Source: Planctomycetota bacterium (GTDB lineage: Bacteria > Planctomycetota > UBA1135 > UBA2386). From it: a stretch of 6,502 nt of DNA. The stretch is taken from positions 1 to 6,502 of the forward strand of contig CANGSN010000184.1 of assembly GCA_947455805.1 (NCBI GenBank). Reading direction: 5' to 3'. Of the stretch, positions 1-6,502 are shown one piece after another; position 1 is the stretch's first letter; each line of letters opens with the position of its first letter. The translations under genes and the position numbers were made by a program. Below the pieces are notes generated by a model. That model did no database searches. It was not told the origin of the DNA and was given only the letters and a program-made list of their open reading frames with translations.

Positions 1-894
1 CGCGGTTGGCCGCGATCTCCTCGACCGGGTTCCATGGGATCAGGTTGACGGTGCACGGCAGCGCGCCGAGCACGTCGACCATCGCCGTCGCGTCCTGCGG
101 GCGGTCGTTGGTGCCTTCCAGCAGCACGACCTCGTAGGTCACCTCGCGGCCCTTCTGGCCGAAGTAGCGGTGCGCCGCGGCGACGATCTCGCGCACCGGC
201 GCCGACGCGGTCGGCACCAGCTGCTTGCGCAGCGTGTCGTCGGCCGCGTGCAGCGAGACGGCGAGGTTGTAGGACGGGTCGGCGGCGGCGAAACGTTCCA
301 TCTGCCGCGGGTAGCCCGACGTGCTGACGGTGATGCGGCGCGCGCCCATGTCGATGCCGTCGCCGTCGTGGATGCGTTCGAGCGCCGGCAGCAGGTTGTC
401 GAGGTTGAGCATGGGGTCGCCCAGGCCCATGACGACGAGGTTGGTCAGGCGCCGTTCGGCGGGCAGGCGCGACTTGGCGACCAGCACCTGCTCGGCGATC
501 TCGCCGTTGGTCAGGTTGCGGCGCACGCCGAACATGCCCGAGGCGCAGAACACGCAGGCGACCGGGCAGCCGACCTGCGTCGAGATGCACAGCGTCGTGC
601 GCTCGCCGTCCGGGATGATCACGCATTCGACCGCTTCGCCGTCGGCGAGGCGCAGCAGCAGCTTCTGCGTGCCGTCGTCGGCGTCGTCGACCTTGTCGAC
701 GGTGGCGTGGCGCAAGCGGTGGGAGGCCGCCAACGCCGTGCGCAGCGCCTGCGGCACGTTGCGCATGGCGTCGAACGAGGTCGCGCCGTGGCGCCAGAGC
801 CAGTGCGCGACCTGGCGCGCCTGGAACGGCTTGCCGCCGGCGGCCGCGACGACTTCCACCAGCGCCGCGTCCCCGAGGTCGGTCAGCGTCGCCA

Positions 895-895
<1 letters not shown>
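1..895 (-). CDS. rlmN: RlmN: dual-specificity 23S rRNA (A2503-C2)/tRNA (A37-C2) methyltransferase, 3' end cut by window edge
   Basis: Radical-SAM enzyme that methylates C2 of A2503 in 23S rRNA and, in studied members, A37 of some tRNAs. It is cytosolic. The reading frame runs from ATG at 895 off the left edge; 298 codons are visible of the family's usual 350-400. An N-terminal helical domain (about residues 5-60, with PFQARQVAHWLW) precedes the radical-SAM core. The cluster motif CPVACVFC gives CX3CX2C at Cys110, Cys114 and Cys117. Cys103 in TTLCISTQVGC sits seven residues earlier, like the mechanistic cysteine (Cys118) of the E. coli enzyme. The partner cysteine near the C-terminus lies outside the window. 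The SAM-binding motif reads MGLGDPMLN (residues 156-164), with Asp where GEP is usual. ITVSTSG and LAVSLHAADD are also family-typical. The start overlaps the clpX stop (TGATG) and no Shine-Dalgarno is visible, so translation is probably coupled to clpX. The cysteine arrangement and N-terminal domain fit RlmN; Cfr-type paralogues are less likely. Confidence 0.95.
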
Positions 896-2202
<1,307 letters not shown>

Positions 2203-2208
2203 GTCTTG

Positions 2209-2212
2209 CCTC
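2209..2212 (-). promoter_or_regulatory. Ribosome binding site of clpX (GAGG)
   Basis: GAGG on the minus strand lies six bases before the clpX ATG at 2202. It is the clearest Shine-Dalgarno in the window and supports that start. The tig, clpP, HEAT-protein and rlmN starts have no comparable motif. Confidence 0.6.
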
Positions 2213-2335
2213 GTGTTCAGTCGCGGTGGACGGTGCAGCTTAGCCGAGGCTCGGGGCGCGCGCGCGGTCGCCGGCGGCCTTTCGTGCCGCGCTGGCGCAG
2301 GGGCTGCCCAGTCGGTCGTCGGCGGCGCGCAGCTT

Positions 2336-2352
2336 GCCGGCGCGACGCCGGC
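2336..2352 (-). terminator. Perfect GC hairpin after clpP, without U-tract
   Basis: The arms GCCGGCG and CGCCGGC form a perfect 7-bp stem around a 3-nt loop, starting about 25 bases after the clpP stop. No T-run follows on the minus strand, so it is not a canonical intrinsic terminator. It could slow 3' exonucleases, attenuate read-through into clpX, or be a chance product of high GC. The rest of the 174-bp gap between clpP and clpX (2203-2376) holds a short CCGAG/CTCGG palindrome (2244-2254), the clpX ribosome binding site, and no convincing promoter or gene. Confidence 0.35.
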
Positions 2353-2376
2353 CAGTCCGACGCCAGCTCCCGTCGC

Positions 2377-2976
2377 TCACTTGCTGGTCTGCACGATCTC
2401 GTCGATCAGGCCGTAGGCCTTCGCTTCGGCCGGGCCCATGAAGAAGTCACGGTCGCTGTCGCGGTTCACTTCGGTGGCCGGGCGGTTGCAGTGGCGACCG
2501 AGGATCTCGCTGAGCGTGGTCTTGAGACGCAGGATCTCGTCGGCCTGGATCGAGATGTCGATCGCGGTGCCGCCGACGCCACCCCACGGCTGGTGGATCA
2601 TGATGCGCGAGTGCGGCAGCGCGTGGCGCTTGCCCTTGGTGCCCGCCGCCAGCAGCACGGCGCCCATCGAAGCCGCCTGGCCGATGCAGTAGGTGGCGAC
2701 CGGGCACTGCACGAACTGCATCGTGTCGTAGATCGCGAGGCCGGCGGTCACGCTGCCGCCGGGCGTGTTCAGGAACAGGTTGATGTCCTGGTTCTTGTTC
2801 TCCTTCTGCAGGAACAAGAGCTGCGCGATCACCGCGTTGGCGACGTTGTCGTCGATCGGCGTCCCGATGAACACGATCCGGTCCTCGAGCAACCGGCTGT
2901 AGATGTCGTAGACGCGCTCGCCGCGGCCGGTCTTCTCGATGACGGTGGGGATGAAGTAGCTGTTGGCGATGCTCAT
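2377..2976 (-). CDS. clpP: ClpP, serine peptidase subunit of the Clp protease
   Basis: Forms the tetradecameric peptidase chamber that degrades proteins delivered by ClpX in the cytosol. The 199-residue product has normal length. The catalytic triad is visible: Ser103 in GQAASMGA, His128 in MIHQPWGG, and Asp177 in the SDRDFFM segment. The N-terminal segment PTVIEKTGRGERVYDIYSRLL (residues 10-30) includes the usual axial-loop and processing region, and NTPGGSVTAGLAIYD (70-84) is the conserved oxyanion-side motif. The ATG start gives the expected N-terminus; no clear Shine-Dalgarno precedes it. It sits between tig (108 bp upstream) and clpX (174 bp downstream), all on one strand, and is probably co-transcribed with at least clpX. 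Only one clpP copy is in this window; whether another exists elsewhere cannot be told. Confidence 0.98.
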   Translation of the reverse strand: MSIANSYFIPTVIEKTGRGERVYDIYSRLLEDRIVFIGTPIDDNVANAVIAQLLFLQKENKNQDINLFLNTPGGSVTAGLAIYDTMQFVQCPVATYCIGQAASMGAVLLAAGTKGKRHALPHSRIMIHQPWGGVGGTAIDISIQADEILRLKTTLSEILGRHCNRPATEVNRDSDRDFFMGPAEAKAYGLIDEIVQTSK

Positions 2977-3030
2977 GGCTCGGCGAACGGGTTCGGGGTT
3001 AGCGGGCGAGCCTCGACCGTACCGCAGGCA

Positions 3031-3061
3031 GGTGCGGCCTCCGTCGGACGGGGGCCGGACC
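3031..3061 (-). terminator. 31-nt imperfect hairpin between tig and clpP, without U-tract
   Basis: The whole 31-base segment is nearly self-complementary. Stems of 3, 5 and 4 bp (GGT/ACC, CGGCC/GGCCG, CCGT/ACGG) are separated by single mismatches and closed by a 3-nt loop, giving 12 pairs. It begins 24 bases after the tig stop. No T-run follows on the minus strand. A perfect 10-bp palindrome (3075-3084, GCGACGTCGC) abuts the tig stop. Candidate roles are partial termination, an RNA processing site or mRNA stabilisation between tig and clpP. The remainder of the 108-bp gap shows no convincing promoter. Confidence 0.4.
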
Positions 3062-3084
3062 GCCTGGGGCAGTCGCGACGTCGC

Positions 3085-4398
3085 TCAACTGCCCTTCTTA
3101 TCGACGATCTTGGCGTTCTCTCTGAGGAAATCACGGACCTTGCGCTCCAGCAGCGCCAGGCGCAGCTCGCCGAGCCGGTTCTCCCGCTCGAGGTGCTCGC
3201 GCACCTGGGCGGCGGAGAACTGCACGTTCTCGCTGCTGTTGGCGAGCGCGATCGCGCGCAGTTCGCCCTCGACGTCGTTCTCGGTGACGAACAGCTTGTT
3301 CTGCTTCGCCACCGCCTCGATCAGGAAGAACAGGCGCACGCGGCGCTCGGCGTCCTGTTGGGCCTCGGCCTGCGATTCTTCCAGCTTCTTCTGGATCTCT
3401 TCGTCCTTGGCGCCGTTCTGCTGCAGGCGCTGGGCCAGCGAGCCGAGGGCGGCCTGCTTCTGCTCTTCGACCAGCGACGGCGGCACCGGGATCGAGTGCT
3501 GCTCCATCAGCTGCTGCAGCGCCTGCTCCTCCTGGCGACCCTTGCCGAGGCGGGTCTTCTCGGCGGTGATGCGCTGCTTCAGGTCGGCGCGCAGCTCGGC
3601 GAGCGAGCCGAACTCGAGGCCCTTGGCCAGCTCTTCGTCGACCGGCGGCGGCGTCACGCGCAGGACCTCGGCGACCTTGGCGACGACCTTGCCCTGCTGG
3701 CCGCGCACGGCCTCCTTCTCGAAGTTGGCGGGGAACGTTATCGCCATCTCGATGGTGGTGCCGGCCTTGGCGCCGATCACCGCATGCGTGTAGGCGGCTT
3801 CCTCGACGCCGTGCAGCGGCAGCCGGGTGTTCAGCTGGGCGGCGCTGCGGCTCAGCACTTCCTTGCCGTTGCCGTCGAGGAACGAGTAGTCGCACTTCAG
3901 GAAGTCGCCGTCGGCGGCGGCTTCGCTGGTCGGCTGGATCGTGCGCTTCTGATGCACGATCTCCTTCAGCGCATTGTCGACGTCGAGGTCCGACGCCTCG
4001 CCCTCGAAGCCCTCGACCTCGAGGCCCTTGCTGACCTTGAGCTCGAAGGTCGGGCGCACGTCGATCTTGGCGATGAACTTCAGCTGCTGGCCCGGCTTGA
4101 CTTCGAGCTTCTCGAAGTCGTCGATGGCGATGCGGCCGACGGGGTTCAGGTCCTTGCTGCGGCAGGCCTCGCCGAAGAAGCGATTGAGCATCTGCTCCTT
4201 CGCCTCGGCCAGGATGCCGTTGCCGAAGCGCTTCTCGACCAGGTTGCGCGGGACCTTGCCCGGCCGGAAGCCCTTCATGTGGATCTGCTGGGTCGCCGAC
4301 TGGAACATCCGATCCAGGTGTTCGTTGACGAGCGTCGGCGGGACCGTGATGGTCAGGGAGCGGCTGCAGGGGCCGGTTTCGGCAACCTGGACTTCCAT
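3085..4398 (-). CDS. tig: Trigger factor, ribosome-associated chaperone
   Basis: Binds near the ribosomal exit tunnel and shields nascent chains. The 437-residue product has the usual length and three-part layout. The N-terminal ribosome-binding domain (about 1-150) carries the signature GFRPGKVP at 43-50. An FKBP-like domain follows (about 162-247), then a long helical C-terminal cradle (about 250-430) rich in Glu, Gln, Lys and Arg. The FKBP-like part keeps flanking landmarks (GDFLKCDYSF, VIGAKAGTTIEMAITFP) but lacks the central GFE-type segment normally around the active site, reading HGVEEAAYTHAVIG instead. Prolyl-isomerase activity may therefore be lost; this is inference. The ATG is the first possible common start, because an in-frame TAG lies five codons upstream (4413-4411). 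No clear Shine-Dalgarno is seen. It is the first gene of the tig-clpP-clpX cluster, with a plausible promoter in the gap before it. Confidence 0.96.
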   Translation of the reverse strand: MEVQVAETGPCSRSLTITVPPTLVNEHLDRMFQSATQQIHMKGFRPGKVPRNLVEKRFGNGILAEAKEQMLNRFFGEACRSKDLNPVGRIAIDDFEKLEVKPGQQLKFIAKIDVRPTFELKVSKGLEVEGFEGEASDLDVDNALKEIVHQKRTIQPTSEAAADGDFLKCDYSFLDGNGKEVLSRSAAQLNTRLPLHGVEEAAYTHAVIGAKAGTTIEMAITFPANFEKEAVRGQQGKVVAKVAEVLRVTPPPVDEELAKGLEFGSLAELRADLKQRITAEKTRLGKGRQEEQALQQLMEQHSIPVPPSLVEEQKQAALGSLAQRLQQNGAKDEEIQKKLEESQAEAQQDAERRVRLFFLIEAVAKQNKLFVTENDVEGELRAIALANSSENVQFSAAQVREHLERENRLGELRLALLERKVRDFLRENAKIVDKKGS

Positions 4399-4462
4399 GG
4401 CGATGTCTGGCTAGCGGGAATGCGGCGCCGGCGCGGGTCGCGACGGCGAAAAGGGGGCGAAC

Positions 4463-4491
4463 ATCTTGTCGCCATGCTCCTGCGCGGTCAA
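4463..4491 (-). promoter_or_regulatory. Putative sigma-70-type promoter of tig
   Basis: On the minus strand TTGACC (4491-4486; five of six matches to TTGACA) is followed, after exactly 17 bases, by CAAGAT (4468-4463; three of six matches to TATAAT, including the key A at position 2 and T at position 6). Transcription would start near 4456, giving a leader of about 58 bases before the tig ATG. In GC-rich DNA such a match is suggestive only. Its position between the HEAT-protein gene and tig supports tig having its own promoter. Confidence 0.4.
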
Positions 4492-4516
4492 GGCGACGCG
4501 CCGCCTTCGTGGCCAC

Positions 4517-4542
4517 CCCACGCAACTTGTGCGCAGCGTGGG
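4517..4542 (-). other. Hairpin between HEAT-protein gene and tig (distal of two)
   Basis: CCCACGC and GCGTGGG form a perfect 7-bp inverted repeat around a 12-base loop. It lies only five bases from the next hairpin (4548-4573) and upstream of the putative tig promoter. No T-run follows on either strand. It may belong to a terminator region for the upstream gene or to tig control; no function is shown. Confidence 0.35.
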
Positions 4543-4547
4543 CATCG

Positions 4548-4573
4548 CCCGATGCGCGGGAGCCGCGCTCGGG
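4548..4573 (-). terminator. 11-bp GC hairpin after the HEAT-protein gene, without U-tract
   Basis: CCCGA plus GCGCGG pairs with CCGCGC plus TCGGG, making 11 base pairs with one bulged T (4553) and a 3-nt loop. It starts about 42 bases after the HEAT-protein stop. It is one of the strongest hairpins in the window, but no T-run follows, so it is at best a non-canonical terminator or a 3'-end stabiliser. Apart from this, its neighbour and the putative tig promoter, the 216-bp gap shows nothing recognisable. Confidence 0.4.
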
Positions 4574-4614
4574 CCGGGGGCGAGCTGGGCTGTACCGGTG
4601 CCGGCGCCGAGCTG

Positions 4615-5955
4615 CTACTTGCCGCCAGCTGGCTTGGCGAGCGCCTGCAGCGCCGCCTTCACCTTGTCCTGCTGCAGCGTGTCCCGGAACACGGCGTCGT
4701 AGTTGCCGATCGCCTCGATGTCGGCCACCGACAGCCCCGACTCCCGGATCAGCTTGATCAGGCTCTGCACCTTCTTGCGCCGCGCCTCGCACCGCATCAT
4801 CCCGGCGACGGCCTTCTGCACCATCGTCGCCGTCTCGCCGGCCTTCTCCGCCGCGTGCACGAAGTCGGTGTAGGCCTCGTTGTAGTCCTCGCTGGCGATG
4901 CCGAGCTGCCCACGCAGCTCGTAGAGTGCGGCCTCGCCGCGGCGGCTTGGCTTCTTCAGCTGCTCGTCGAGGGCGCGACGCAGGCGGGTGATGCCCTGCT
5001 TGTCGCCCAGCGCCTGGATGGTCAGCGCCGCCTGCAGGCCGAGCTCGTTGAGTTCGCCCTTCTGGATGATGTCGCCGAGGTTGCGGATCGTCGGCTCGTG
5101 GTCGCGCGGGGCGATCGTCGCCAGCGCCTCGATCAGCCGCTTGGTGTCGCGCCAGTCGATGCGCTCGCGGCTCAGCAGCGGCAGCAGTTCGCGGGCGACC
5201 TGGTCGTGTTCGCGCACGGCGGCAGCGAAGTACTCGATGTAGGCCGGCAGCAGCTTGTTGTCCTTCTCGTTGGCGTAGGCGGTGCGAACGGGCTCGAGCA
5301 CGGCCGAGCTGCCGATCTCCGCGAGGCAGCCCAGCGCCTCGAGCCGCACGCTGCGGTCGGCCGACGCCAGCATCGCTGCGACCTTGGGGGCGGCGCCGGC
5401 AGCGCGGCGACGGCCGAGCGCGTCGAGGACGAGCCGCCGCGTCTCCGCCTTCGGCTGGTCGAGCAGGTCGAGCAGCAGCGTCGTCGCCGCCGGGGCTTCG
5501 ACTGCGCCGAGCAGGCGGATGGATTCGCCGCGCGCCGTCTCGCTCTGGCCGAGCGCCAGTTCGACCAAGGCGCCGAAGTGCTCCTCGAGTTCGAACCGCG
5601 CCAGCAGCCGTCCGCAGTTGCTGGCCAGTTGGCGCGCCGCGTCGCTGTTCTGCGCCGGCACGAGATGCGCGAGCAGCTCCGGCACGACCGCCTCGCCGAG
5701 CGCCACGATCGCCTCGAAGCGGGTCTCGAGCGTGGCCTTGTTGGCGTCGTATTCGACGCTCAGGTCGGCCACGAACGGCTCGAGCAGCTTGCCTTCGGTG
5801 TGGCGCGCGGCGCGGTCGCGGGCCAGCTTGCCGAGTTCCGCGACCGTGACCTGCGCGCTGCAGGGCGCGATCGACAGCACCAGGGCCAGCGCCCGGCACG
5901 CGATGGAGCGGAAGCTCTTGGCGGAACGACCCGGCGCGCGGCGCGATGGCTGCAT
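4615..5955 (-). CDS. Secreted HEAT-repeat/TPR-like alpha-solenoid protein, function unknown
   Basis: No specific family is recognised. The 446-residue product starts with a likely Sec signal peptide: a basic n-region (Arg5, Arg6, Arg10, Lys13, Arg16), a hydrophobic stretch at about 22-31, and possible cleavage after Cys32-Ser-Ala34. Pro before Cys32 makes a lipobox unlikely. The mature part looks all-helical, with HEAT-like pairs at about 75-100, 104-133, 138-167, 171-196 (RRLVLDALGRRRAAGAAPKVAAML), 199-225 and 300-330. A TPR-like stretch lies at about 341-372, and the C-terminal NYDAVFRDTLQQDKVKAALQAL (418-439) resembles the end of a TPR array. No catalytic motif is seen. Such proteins usually act as protein-binding scaffolds, here probably in the periplasm or outside the cell (inference). 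The ATG start is firm: an in-frame TAG lies four codons upstream (5967-5965) with no alternative start between. There is no Shine-Dalgarno; a -10-like box directly precedes the ATG. It lies 216 bp upstream of tig on the same strand and diverges from mnmG. Confidence 0.85.
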   Translation of the reverse strand: MQPSRRAPGRSAKSFRSIACRALALVLSIAPCSAQVTVAELGKLARDRAARHTEGKLLEPFVADLSVEYDANKATLETRFEAIVALGEAVVPELLAHLVPAQNSDAARQLASNCGRLLARFELEEHFGALVELALGQSETARGESIRLLGAVEAPAATTLLLDLLDQPKAETRRLVLDALGRRRAAGAAPKVAAMLASADRSVRLEALGCLAEIGSSAVLEPVRTAYANEKDNKLLPAYIEYFAAAVREHDQVARELLPLLSRERIDWRDTKRLIEALATIAPRDHEPTIRNLGDIIQKGELNELGLQAALTIQALGDKQGITRLRRALDEQLKKPSRRGEAALYELRGQLGIASEDYNEAYTDFVHAAEKAGETATMVQKAVAGMMRCEARRKKVQSLIKLIRESGLSVADIEAIGNYDAVFRDTLQQDKVKAALQALAKPAGGK

Positions 5956-5961
5956 GCTGCG

Positions 5962-5991
5962 AGTCTAGGTGTCCTGCCGGCACCCGCACAA
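5962..5991 (-). promoter_or_regulatory. Putative promoter of the HEAT/TPR gene, possibly giving a leaderless mRNA
   Basis: On the minus strand TAGACT (5967-5962; four of six matches to TATAAT) ends six bases before the ATG. TTGTGC (5991-5986; TTG matches the -35 core) lies 18 bases further upstream. Transcription from this box would begin at or next to the ATG, giving a leaderless message, which agrees with the absence of a Shine-Dalgarno. The -10 box also contains the in-frame TAG that fixes the start. Confidence 0.35.
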
Positions 5992-6013
5992 GCTGCGCCC
6001 CGCGCGGCAGGAC
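5971..6013. repeat. 9-bp perfect inverted repeat with nested 4-bp hairpin
   Basis: GTCCTGCCG (5971-5979) and CGGCAGGAC (6005-6013) are exact reverse complements 25 bases apart. Inside, CGCA (5985-5988) and TGCG (5994-5997) form a small nested stem. The left arm lies in the spacer of the putative HEAT/TPR promoter and the -35-like box lies in the loop. It could be an operator or an RNA stem; neither is proven. Confidence 0.5.
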
Positions 6014-6020
6014 TCCGTTG

Positions 6021-6052
6021 CCAGCGGCGCTGCAGTCGCAGCCCGTCGCTGG
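6021..6052. repeat. Nested inverted repeat, 6 bp plus 5 bp
   Basis: CCAGCG (6021-6026) pairs with CGCTGG (6047-6052). Inside this, GCTGC (6029-6033) pairs with GCAGC (6038-6042) around the 4-base loop AGTC, leaving a 2-by-4 internal loop. It shares two bases with the next hairpin, so the two stems would compete slightly at that junction. Confidence 0.4.
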
Positions 6053-6066
6053 CCGATGGCTCGGCC
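6051..6066. repeat. 6-bp perfect hairpin with TGGC loop
   Basis: GGCCGA and TCGGCC are exact reverse complements around a 4-base loop. The hairpin directly follows the nested repeat ending at 6052 and directly precedes an ATG at 6067 that opens only a 23-codon frame. Confidence 0.4.
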
Positions 6067-6104
6067 ATGTGGACCTACGTGCTCCGTCACCGGCTGCTGC
6101 TGCG

Positions 6105-6135
6105 GGCGATCTACGCGCGCTCGGTGCCGATCGCC
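6105..6135. repeat. 7-bp inverted repeat with small inner stem
   Basis: GGCGATC (6105-6111) and GATCGCC (6129-6135) are exact reverse complements. The 17-base loop can form an inner 4-pair stem (6117-6120 with 6124-6127, one G-U). It abuts the following hairpin with a one-base gap. Confidence 0.4.
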
Positions 6136-6136
6136 T

Positions 6137-6156
6137 GATCCGCCGCGCGGTGGATC
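6137..6156. repeat. 8-bp hairpin with one G-U pair and GCGC loop
   Basis: GATCCGCC (6137-6144) pairs with GGTGGATC (6149-6156). All positions are Watson-Crick except one G-U wobble when read on the plus strand. That wobble becomes an A-C mismatch on the minus strand, so an RNA structure here would favour plus-strand transcription, toward mnmG. Confidence 0.4.
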
Positions 6157-6216
6157 CAAAGCACACGCATCGACGCCTCTTGCCTTCGCCGGGGCGGCGC
6201 GAAAAGCTAGGCGGTG

Positions 6217-6502
6217 GTGACTCGTGACTTCGACGTGATCGTGGTCGGCGGCGGCCACGCCGGCGTGGAGGCGGCGACCGCGGCCGCCCGCCTCGGCTGC
6301 CGCACGGCGATGGTCGTGCTCGACCCGGCGGCGATCGGCCGCATGTCGTGCAATCCGGCGATCGGCGGTCTCGCCAAGGGCCAGCTGGTGCGCGAGGTCG
6401 ACGCGCTCGGCGGCGAGATGGGGGTGGTCACCGACCAGACCGGTATCCAGTTCCGGATGCTGAACACGAGCAAGGGGCCGGCCGTGCGGTCGCCGCGCGC
6501 GC
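6217..6502 (+). CDS. mnmG: MnmG (GidA), tRNA wobble-uridine cmnm5U34 synthesis protein, 5' part only
   Basis: FAD-dependent partner of MnmE that makes carboxymethylaminomethyluridine at position 34 of some tRNAs; cytosolic. Ninety-five codons are visible of a family length near 620-640. The N-terminal beta strand and FAD-binding loop read DVIVVGGGHAGVEAA (residues 6-20, with GGGHAG at 11-16). The family signature follows: GRMSCNPAIGGLAKGQLVREVDALGGEMG within residues 41-69 (broken here only by description), with the conserved Cys45, then GIQFRMLN and SKGPAVRSPRA at 85-95. The start is not certain. GTG at 6217 is preferred because AGG (6209-6211) lies five bases before it; GTG at 6214 is the alternative. 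An in-frame TAG at 6208-6210 excludes anything earlier. The gene is divergent from the HEAT/TPR gene and continues past the right edge. Confidence 0.95.
   Translation, partial: MTRDFDVIVVGGGHAGVEAATAAARLGCRTAMVVLDPAAIGRMSCNPAIGGLAKGQLVREVDALGGEMGVVTDQTGIQFRMLNTSKGPAVRSPRA

Larger units (their letters stand above)
5956..6216. other. Divergent intergenic region between the HEAT/TPR gene and mnmG, rich in inverted repeats
   Basis: No convincing gene is seen here. The segment from 5971 to 6156 is almost a continuous run of inverted repeats: 5971-5979 with 6005-6013 (9 bp), a two-part stem at 6021-6052, 6051-6066 (6 bp), 6105-6111 with 6129-6135 (7 bp), and 6137-6156 (8 bp with one G-U). From 6157 to 6216 there is only the approach to mnmG, with a weak imperfect hairpin near 6183-6204 and an AGG at 6209-6211. 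No tRNA or recognised ncRNA signature (such as the GGTTCGA T-loop or the SRP GGAAGCAG core) was found. Confidence 0.5.

Noticed and set aside
4350..4475. Minus-strand 41-codon frame with AGGAG just before its ATG, overlapping the tig start
   Set aside because: The AGGAG is only one base from the ATG, too close to work well. The frame is Arg/Pro-rich and lies between the elements of the putative tig promoter, so it would mostly not be transcribed.
6067..6138. 23-codon frame starting ATG TGG ACC, with hydrophobic and basic residues, upstream of mnmG
   Set aside because: No ribosome binding site, and it is only the tail of the long antisense open frame. The inverted repeats explain the region at least as well. 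It could be revisited if transcript or conservation data appear.
3131..6166. Minus-strand open frame of 1011 codons overlapping tig and the HEAT gene
   Set aside because: Out of frame with both real genes and dominated by Arg, Ala, Gly and Pro, as expected for a shifted frame in high-GC coding DNA.
6180..6208. TTGCCT and AAAGCT as a promoter for mnmG
   Set aside because: The -10 match is only two of six and transcription would start at or beyond the likely GTG start. Not convincing.
5956..6216. A tRNA or known small RNA in the divergent region
   Set aside because: No T-loop GGTTCGA, no cloverleaf spacing and no SRP-type core motif was found, despite the many stems.

Overview
The window is GC-rich bacterial chromosome, roughly two-thirds G+C by eye, with dense, strongly GC-biased coding. 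It holds the protein quality-control cluster tig-clpP-clpX, followed on the same (minus) strand by an rlmN-like radical-SAM RNA methyltransferase gene. Upstream of tig is a gene for a secreted alpha-solenoid (HEAT plus TPR-like) protein. The start of mnmG (gidA) lies at the right edge, transcribed divergently. The secreted HEAT/TPR protein and the high GC suggest a free-living Gram-negative bacterium, perhaps of the Planctomycetota or a neighbouring phylum. That placement is inference and weak; no rRNA or other strong marker is present.

Layout, right to left in the direction of transcription of most genes: mnmG 5' end (plus strand, from about 6217 off the right edge); a 261-bp divergent intergenic region full of inverted repeats (5956-6216); the HEAT/TPR protein (5955-4615, minus); a 216-bp gap with two hairpins and a plausible tig promoter (4614-4399); tig, trigger factor (4398-3085); a 108-bp gap with an imperfect 31-nt hairpin; clpP (2976-2377); a 174-bp gap with a perfect 7-bp hairpin; clpX (2202-895); rlmN (895 to beyond base 1), whose start overlaps the clpX stop as TGATG.

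Function: trigger factor binds nascent chains at the ribosome exit tunnel. ClpX unfolds substrates and feeds them to the ClpP peptidase chamber. RlmN methylates A2503 of 23S rRNA (and A37 of some tRNAs), and MnmG modifies the tRNA wobble uridine. The neighbourhood therefore joins nascent-protein folding, regulated proteolysis and decoding fidelity. tig-clpP-clpX is a classic arrangement. The next gene is rlmN rather than the lon found after clpX in Escherichia coli.

No mobile element, CRISPR array, tRNA or rRNA was seen. The least explained parts are the unrecognised secreted HEAT/TPR protein, the chain of inverted repeats between it and mnmG, and the GC-rich hairpins without U-tracts after three of the minus-strand genes.
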